From: Stieleria neptunia
Lineage (GTDB): Bacteria > Planctomycetota > Planctomycetia > Pirellulales > Pirellulaceae
Direction: 5' to 3'
Assembly: GCF_007754155.1 (NCBI RefSeq)
Contig: NZ_CP037423.1
Location: forward strand, 2,666,001 to 2,730,000
Length of the DNA: 64,000 nt
Shown: in pieces, positions 59,009-64,000 of the stretch
Layout: each line of letters begins with the position of its first letter
Position numbering within the stretch: the stretch's first letter is position 1
Translations under genes and position numbers: made by a program
Notes under the pieces: generated by a model
Databases searched by the model: none
What the model saw: the letters and a program-made list of their open reading frames with translations, nothing else
What the model was told of the DNA's origin: nothing

Positions 59009-59656
59009 ATGAATTTCAATCGATGCGAGCTGATTGTGGCGATCCTGTTGGCCGCATGGTGTTGTGTGCCCTCGGGGGCCGTTGCAGAGGAGGCCAAACG
59101 TGAAACGGCAACGTTCGGCGGTGGGTGTTATTGGTGCGTGGAGGCCGTGTTTCAACGGATTGAGGGTGTCAGCAATGTCCGGCCCGGATTCATGGGGGGC
59201 CGAACCGAAAATCCGACGTATCGCCAAGTGCTCACGGGACGGACCGGCCACGTCGAAGTGATTCAATTGGAATTCAACCCCGATGTGGTCACCTATGAGA
59301 CGTTGTTGCAGGTGTTTTGGCGCACCCACGACCCGACCACGAAGAACCGTCAAGGTCCAGACGTCGGACCGCAATACCGAAGTGTGGTGTTCGCTCACAC
59401 GGACCAACAGCGTGACGTTGCGGAACAGTACAAGCGATTATTGAATCGGCAAAAGGCATTCCGGTCACCGGTTGTGACGTCCATTGAACGGGCGAGTGCG
59501 TTTTATCCCGCAGGCTCGGATCACAAAGACTACTTCAACCGCAACCCAGACAAGCAATACTGCCAAGCGTATATCATTCCGAAACTGAAGAAGTTACAGG
59601 AGCTCTTTCCGGATCAACTGAAAGCGGATTCGGCTAACAACCCAGACGCTCCATAG
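59009..59656 (+). CDS. msrA: Peptide methionine sulfoxide reductase A, exported
   Basis: A 215-residue protein. Residues 1-26 form a signal peptide (LIVAILLAAWCCVPSGAVAE). The catalytic motif GGGCYWCVEAVF is at about 38, with VRPGFMGG, GHVEVIQLEFNP, FWRTHDPTT and YRSVVFAHT following, the full MsrA pattern. A second Cys near the C-terminus (KQYCQAYI) can resolve the sulfenic acid. It reduces methionine-S-sulfoxide in periplasmic proteins. Start ATG 59009. The next gene follows after 9 nt. No attC-like site lies near, so it is more likely a resident gene than a cassette. Confidence 0.96.
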   Translation: MNFNRCELIVAILLAAWCCVPSGAVAEEAKRETATFGGGCYWCVEAVFQRIEGVSNVRPGFMGGRTENPTYRQVLTGRTGHVEVIQLEFNPDVVTYETLLQVFWRTHDPTTKNRQGPDVGPQYRSVVFAHTDQQRDVAEQYKRLLNRQKAFRSPVVTSIERASAFYPAGSDHKDYFNRNPDKQYCQAYIIPKLKKLQELFPDQLKADSANNPDAP

Positions 59657-59665
59657 GCAACCAAC

Positions 59666-60040
59666 ATGCCTCGAGCGCCGAGTTCGATCCGAATCGGTAT
59701 GGAGATGAACGAGAAGCCAACGATCGAAGCCACTTCGTTTTTCGCAACCGTCTCGCTGCGAACAATGATGCTGTTTGTTGCTGCCTCGGCGATGTGCTTT
59801 GGTCTCACCATCACCGATCTGCGGGAATATGGGGCATTCGCACCGTTCGCCGTGTTCACTGCAATGATGTCACTCCTCTCGCTGACCTGTGTGTTGTGCG
59901 CCAGCTTGGCAGACGATGTGTGGCGCGATCCCGGCGTGACGATTGTGGCTGGAATCTATGGGTTGCTCGGCTACTCCATTCTGATTAGTTCCAGACAAAA
60001 CGCTGGAGCACCAGCAGGGCGGTCAGCAACAGCGCGATGA
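59666..60040 (+). CDS. Small hypothetical membrane protein
   Basis: ATG 59666, 9 nt after msrA; ATG 59705 (MNEKPTIEATSFFA) is an equally good start. Three hydrophobic segments are seen: LRTMMLFVAASAMCFGLTI, FAVFTAMMSLLSLTCVLCAS and GVTIVAGIYGLLGYSILIS. No domain is recognised. Its last 56 nt overlap the 3' end of the convergent tssM-like gene. It may be co-transcribed with msrA. Confidence 0.65.
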   Translation: MPRAPSSIRIGMEMNEKPTIEATSFFATVSLRTMMLFVAASAMCFGLTITDLREYGAFAPFAVFTAMMSLLSLTCVLCASLADDVWRDPGVTIVAGIYGLLGYSILISSRQNAGAPAGRSATAR

Positions 60041-62060
60041 TCCAGCCAATCACGGTGAACGTGGTCAGCAATCGTTGCTTTCGACGGGACTCGGGCGTCC
60101 ACTCGACCTTGGATTGCTCGTCGACCAGTTTGTCCTTCAACACGCCTTTGACGAATGCGGCTTGCCCCGTCATCGCTCCGCTGGCGGCAAAGTAGCAGCC
60201 GCTGAAAAAGAACGAGTCGTCGCTGTCCGCTGCGACGCCTTGTTCACTCGACTCACAGCCGAACGCTTGGCCCAGCACCATTCGCAATCGAGGTTTCAAC
60301 TCGTGTCGGATCTTGCAAGTCAGCGCGTACAGCTTTCGGTTTCCCCGCTGCTGGGCCAGTCCGTCGTCGCGGCTGAACAGCCGGTAAACCCAGTCTTCGA
60401 AGGCATCGCAGAGGCGATCGCTATGGGTGTTCAATTCGTCGGGCGTGGGGCGGCTGCGGAGATCAAAACGGCCGCCCAGCCGTCGCGACAACAGACCCGA
60501 TTGCAAGCGACGAACCAACTCGATGAATCCCTTGTCTTGTTCCAGCCCGACGATCACGGCGGTGACCGGCGACCGCACACCCATCGTTTGTTGGATCGTT
60601 TCGATGTCGCTGCGGGCCGATTGGGCGATCGCCGAAAGCTGCAACGGACCGACCCGCGACAGTTCAAACGGAATCAAGGTCACTGCGCCGTTGATGCCAC
60701 ACCTCGGCCGCCGTGCACGCTTGAGTAACTTGCAGACATAACGCAAGCGAGGAACCTGGTCGGACGTGTCCAGCGATGCCGGCAAGGCGACTTTCTTATT
60801 GCCGCTGCCGCGTGGCATCGCCAGCGGAGCCCCCGGCGAAGTCGTCGTGGTGACGTGACTCTGTGGCGGCGCTTCGGCAGCAGCCGGTGCGCGCTGGGGA
60901 ACGGACGCCGCAGTCGGGGGCGTCTCCGCCGGATCGGGCGTGGACGCAGCAGCGGGTTGGCTGGGTGGGTATTGGTCAAACGAGATCGTCCCTTCGTACC
61001 GCGGTGCCGGTCGCAGCGCTTCACCCATCGCAGCGGCAGACGCTTGGGGACGCGGCACCTGGGGTACCTGCGGCTTGGGCATTTGCGGTCGCTGCAGCTG
61101 GGGGCTGGGGACTTGGGGGTTGGGCACTTGAGGGCGGGGCGGTGTCGGGACATCAAACGCGGAACCACGAGGCGGCAGCGCCGCCGTTTCGCGGGGTGAC
61201 CCGGCCAACGGAGAGGAGTCCATCGCTTGGTTCCCGATGGTGCCCAGGTAGGTTTGCGGTGCGGCCGACTGGCGATCGGGTGGTGCCGTTTGCGGTGCCG
61301 GCCGCATCGCCGATTCCTTTTGCAGCTTTGCCGGTTGCGACTTGGCCGCGGCCGGTGCGGGAGGTTTGCCGGGGGCGGCACGCTGAATCTTTTGGATGCC
61401 GAGGGGGCTGGGTGAAGCGCCCGGCGCGGTGGAATTTGGAGCGGCCGAAGCGGCTTCCCCGCCGCCACTGCTGCGTGCAATCCGCCGCGATGCGACGTTC
61501 ATCGACGCGGGTGACCAGCGCCCCATCAACGCGCTCAGCGAACTGGCGCCGGGACAAAACAGATAGATCGCGTCGCTGCTCATGTACCACTGCAAGGCGT
61601 GGCTGACGCCTGACGCGTCCGGCACGCCGTGCACCGGCAGCTTGGTCTCCAATGCTTCCATCAAACCCTGTTCGGCCTGGACGTCGGACGATCCCAGGAT
61701 CAAGAAGATCGGGTAGTCCGATGGAGAAACGCCCTTCGCTTCCAGCGCCGCGATCCCGGCTTCCCAGGCCCGATCGATGTCGGGGAATTCACCCTCGATC
61801 ACCTGGTTCCAGCGCCGCATGCCCCAGTAGAGCACGACCGGAATCAGAATCACCAGCATGATTTCGATCACGATGTGGGTCAGCGACACCGCGTGAATCA
61901 AACGAACGCTTTGCGAACCGAACAGGCGAAAGGTCCAAACGACGATCAACAGGATCACCAGCGCCAATGCCGTCACGGCAGCCGATTTTCCGGCCAGCGT
62001 CGTGGGCAGAAAACGACGATGCAGCGGAAGCTTTTTTTCTGGCGGCGGTTCGTTGGACAT
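59985..62060 (-). CDS. tssM: TssM/IcmF-like T6SS membrane protein, short form without Walker A
   Basis: A 691-residue protein (ATG 62060; GTG 62066 also possible). Two N-terminal membrane helices (VTALALVILLIVVWTFRLFG, VIEIMLVILIPVVLYWGMR) precede a divergent IcmF N-domain. Where TssM proteins have a P-loop (GPPGSGKTT), this has LILGSSDVQAEQ. A ~230-residue Pro/Ala/Gln-rich linker with PQVP-type repeats follows. Then an ImcF-related part, RCGINGAVTLIPFEL and MGVRSPVTAVIVGLEQDKGF, and a last helix (FTVIGWIIALLLTALLVLQ). The large periplasmic region of normal TssM (~1100-1300 residues total) is absent. Order tssK-tssL-tssM-like supports the call. Confidence 0.75.
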   Translation of the reverse strand: MSNEPPPEKKLPLHRRFLPTTLAGKSAAVTALALVILLIVVWTFRLFGSQSVRLIHAVSLTHIVIEIMLVILIPVVLYWGMRRWNQVIEGEFPDIDRAWEAGIAALEAKGVSPSDYPIFLILGSSDVQAEQGLMEALETKLPVHGVPDASGVSHALQWYMSSDAIYLFCPGASSLSALMGRWSPASMNVASRRIARSSGGGEAASAAPNSTAPGASPSPLGIQKIQRAAPGKPPAPAAAKSQPAKLQKESAMRPAPQTAPPDRQSAAPQTYLGTIGNQAMDSSPLAGSPRETAALPPRGSAFDVPTPPRPQVPNPQVPSPQLQRPQMPKPQVPQVPRPQASAAAMGEALRPAPRYEGTISFDQYPPSQPAAASTPDPAETPPTAASVPQRAPAAAEAPPQSHVTTTTSPGAPLAMPRGSGNKKVALPASLDTSDQVPRLRYVCKLLKRARRPRCGINGAVTLIPFELSRVGPLQLSAIAQSARSDIETIQQTMGVRSPVTAVIVGLEQDKGFIELVRRLQSGLLSRRLGGRFDLRSRPTPDELNTHSDRLCDAFEDWVYRLFSRDDGLAQQRGNRKLYALTCKIRHELKPRLRMVLGQAFGCESSEQGVAADSDDSFFFSGCYFAASGAMTGQAAFVKGVLKDKLVDEQSKVEWTPESRRKQRLLTTFTVIGWIIALLLTALLVLQRFVWN

Positions 62061-62096
62061 GGTCACTATCGTTAGCGGTTACCGTGACGTCTGTCA

Positions 62097-62747
62097 TCAG
62101 GTTCGGAAAAAAGAAAGGGCCAGCAACCCGGCGAGAATGGTCGCCAACAGCCACGGCCAGACCAGCCGGGCGCGGGTCCAGTGCGGAACCGCCGGGACCA
62201 GGTTCCGCTCGCACTCTTGACCCGCGGTCGCGTCATTCCAACGTTGTCGTGCCTGGCCGACGGCGTTGCCATATTCGCCGGCCCATGACGGCAGATCGAC
62301 CGCCAGGCCGTGTTTGTCGATCAACATCCGATTCAATTTGGGGTCTCGATACAGACCACGAAACCCCAACATCACGCAGACATAAATCAGCTGCAACGCG
62401 TCATCGGATCCGGCATTGAGCGCCGTCGTCGCGTTGACGTAGTACAAATCGTTGCAGCGACGGGTATTGAACAAACTCCATTCCAGCACGTTGTCGCGCC
62501 ACCAGCTTTGGCCCGACCAGATGTGGGCGTCGACCAGCATTTCGTCGATCCACGTCACCAGCGCGTACTTGGCCAGTTCCCAATCTTCGGTGTGGCCGGA
62601 AAGCCGACTGTCGGCCTGTTGCAGCAGCCCTTCTAACGTCCGCTTTTCCTCCGCCGGAGCGATCTCCACCCCTCCATCGATTCGCTCCATCAGAGAAAAC
62701 GCGTGAATCAGGATCGGATCGACGGCGTCGGCAAATCTTGGCGTCAT
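62097..62747 (-). CDS. tssL: T6SS membrane-complex protein TssL (DotU)
   Basis: A 216-residue protein starting 3 nt after the tssK stop (TAAGTCATG). It has DotU/TssL motifs: LQQADSRLSGHTEDWELAKYALVTWIDE-type helix (KYALVTWIDEMLVD), SLFNTRRCNDLYYV and VCVMLGFRGLYRD. One C-terminal membrane helix (LVWPWLLATILAGLLALSF) anchors it in the inner membrane, the cytoplasmic domain facing in. No peptidoglycan-binding OmpA-like extension is fused. It connects the baseplate (TssK) to TssM. Confidence 0.93.
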   Translation of the reverse strand: MTPRFADAVDPILIHAFSLMERIDGGVEIAPAEEKRTLEGLLQQADSRLSGHTEDWELAKYALVTWIDEMLVDAHIWSGQSWWRDNVLEWSLFNTRRCNDLYYVNATTALNAGSDDALQLIYVCVMLGFRGLYRDPKLNRMLIDKHGLAVDLPSWAGEYGNAVGQARQRWNDATAGQECERNLVPAVPHWTRARLVWPWLLATILAGLLALSFFRT

Positions 62748-62750
62748 GAC

Positions 62751-64000
62751 TTACGTGCGGATGGCGAAAAGGGCGAATCGAAGTCGGGCACGATTGCCGT
62801 CGGGGGTCACGACATCCAAGTGTCGCGCACCGGTCAGTTCGTCATAGTTCCGCACCCGCATCGCAACCGATTGGGTGCGGCGAATCTCAGGCCAGGCCGG
62901 TGATTCGTACTCGTCTTGGGAAACCTTGTAATACGTCCAGTACTGTCGCGAGGGTAGATCCGGAATCGTCGTCGAGACGATCTCGCGGCCCAGTCCGTTT
63001 TGACGGACATGAAAGAAATCCTCGACCTGGTCGGCGCTGGCGAACACCCAATACCATTCCGGTGAACGCTCCAGCAGCTCGCGCAAGTTCGACTCGCTCG
63101 CGCCCCCGCGTTCGACGCCCAGGTACCATTCCCAATCGGGGTCGAACCATTCCGGGCCCAGTTGGGCCTGCATCGTCGATCCATAGCCCTCGAAGTTGGC
63201 ACGCAGGTATTCGTCGAACTGCGTGGCGTACAAAATGCCCAGGATCTTTTCGCGGATGTCGGCAAAGATGAAACCCAGGTTGTCGTGATCGTACGGCTCC
63301 ACTTCGATGGCGCGTCGCTCGGGGCCGAAGATCGACAACCGACCCAGGATCCGGGCCAATTCCATGTAGGCGTCGAACGGGTGCACGCCCAGGGCCGGGC
63401 CCATCACGTCCAGCGTGCTGTACGCTTCATTCAAACGATCCAGCATCGACACGCGACCCGAATCGGCCGGTTCCAGGCTGTGACGCCCGACACTCAATTG
63501 GCGAACCGGTTCGCTGAGCGTGTCCATGTTGCCGCTCAACACGTCGCGGATCCCCTGCACGTAATGGCGACGCAGGTAGGGCCAGGAGTGCGTTGCCAGG
63601 ATCGGCGGGATGTAGTTGTCGTCAATCACCGGCTGGACTTCACGTTCGCTGGCGCTGCGGACCCGCGCGATCGGCAGCACTTCGTAACCCGCCGTGTCGC
63701 TGCCGACGATCAATCGCAAATTCAGCCGGCGAAACTCAATCGGTTGGCCGCTGTCTTGACCGTTTTCGTCCGGGACGGTGGATTGGGTCCGCGTGAAACG
63801 CGCGAATCCGTTGGTGGAATCGCCGCTGACGTTCTCGCCGCCCAGGTTCAGCTTGGGGACGCCGATGTAGATCATCAACGACGTTTCGGACTCGGTCGCC
63901 GATTGGGCTTCGAACGCCGCCTTCAGATCCACCTCGAGTTCTTGGCCGCTGTCCAATCGGATCAACGTGCCGTCCCGCAAGCGGGCGTCCAGCTCTTCGA
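62751..64000 (-). CDS. tssK: T6SS baseplate protein TssK (5' end outside window)
   Basis: The frame is open to the right edge; the visible part starts EELDARLRDGTLIRLDSG, the usual N-terminal region of TssK (LxARLRDG). Other family features are LRLIVGSDTAGYEVLPIARV, PVIDDNYIPPILA and a C-terminal domain with YYKVSQDEYESPAWPEI and VAMRVRNYDEL. TssK links the T6SS baseplate wedges to the TssJLM membrane complex. The N-terminal ~40-60 residues are missing. It is followed by tssL after 3 nt, so K, L and the M-like gene are one operon. Confidence 0.92.
   Translation of the reverse strand, partial: EELDARLRDGTLIRLDSGQELEVDLKAAFEAQSATESETSLMIYIGVPKLNLGGENVSGDSTNGFARFTRTQSTVPDENGQDSGQPIEFRRLNLRLIVGSDTAGYEVLPIARVRSASEREVQPVIDDNYIPPILATHSWPYLRRHYVQGIRDVLSGNMDTLSEPVRQLSVGRHSLEPADSGRVSMLDRLNEAYSTLDVMGPALGVHPFDAYMELARILGRLSIFGPERRAIEVEPYDHDNLGFIFADIREKILGILYATQFDEYLRANFEGYGSTMQAQLGPEWFDPDWEWYLGVERGGASESNLRELLERSPEWYWVFASADQVEDFFHVRQNGLGREIVSTTIPDLPSRQYWTYYKVSQDEYESPAWPEIRRTQSVAMRVRNYDELTGARHLDVVTPDGNRARLRFALFAIRT

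Noticed and set aside
1..64000. tRNA, rRNA or riboswitch genes
   Set aside because: No cloverleaf with a TTCRANY loop and CCA-type stem, no rRNA core sequence and no recognisable riboswitch core was seen by eye.

Overview
The window most likely comes from a planctomycete of the Pirellulales (Rhodopirellula-like). The evidence is the high GC, a giant secreted protein with a planctomycete-type N-terminal motif, a very large protein kinase with WD40 repeats, putative peptide zinc metalloprotease/HlyD fusions, a secreted protein of the YFEDxNLERYG type, and many GC-rich palindromes scattered between and inside genes. No rRNA, tRNA, CRISPR array, phage structural gene or intact transposase gene was seen.

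Layout. 1-1963 (minus): end of a Tad-type operon (TadG-like vWA protein running off the left edge, TadE-like pseudopilin, small HAMP-like membrane protein). 2237-7177 (minus): a four-gene manganese/iron ABC importer (lipoprotein receptor, ATPase, two permeases); both permeases carry a C-terminal DtxR/MntR-like metal-sensing domain. 7552-9986: a glycine-rich RRM protein with a hairpin over its ribosome binding site, a small unknown protein and a methyltransferase. 10024-14695: two paralogous TPR-methyltransferases in opposite orientation around a two-gene unit that includes a YkgJ-like cysteine-rich protein. 14908-17925 (plus): VgrG and an FHA-domain protein of a type VI secretion system (T6SS).

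18030-38089 (minus): a 2050-residue transmembrane Ser/Thr kinase-WD40 protein, overlapped by the 3' end of a 4638-residue giant surface protein. The giant has a filamentous-haemagglutinin-like N-terminal region and about 34 repeats of ~100 residues; part of the array is a higher-order repeat of 1509 bp. 38638-47480: a small secreted protein, then an export module made of a PqqD/RRE-like-M50 peptidase-HlyD fusion, a HlyD/RND adaptor, a GAF-HlyD fusion and a divergent TolC-like lipoprotein. No ABC ATPase or RND pump is beside them. This module is the best candidate for an unusual secretion system, and the giant protein is the obvious neighbouring cargo to test.

48.7-58.7 kb (all genes on plus): an accessory island of small genes (two GNAT acetyltransferases, an ankyrin-like protein, several unknowns) separated by imperfect inverted repeats that look like integron attC sites. 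No integrase is present, so it resembles a CALIN (cluster of attC sites lacking an integrase). It also holds three ~0.68-kb repeats, three ~0.28-kb repeats and several palindromes. 59009-60040: periplasmic MsrA and a small membrane protein. 59985-64000 (minus): T6SS membrane-complex and baseplate genes tssK (cut by the right edge), tssL and a short tssM-like gene.

How they may work together (inference): VgrG and FHA near 15-18 kb and TssK/L/M near 60-64 kb are probably parts of one T6SS, and the kinase could act on the FHA protein as PpkA/Fha pairs do elsewhere. The giant protein and kinase are probably translated from one mRNA, which hints at surface sensing linked to adhesion.
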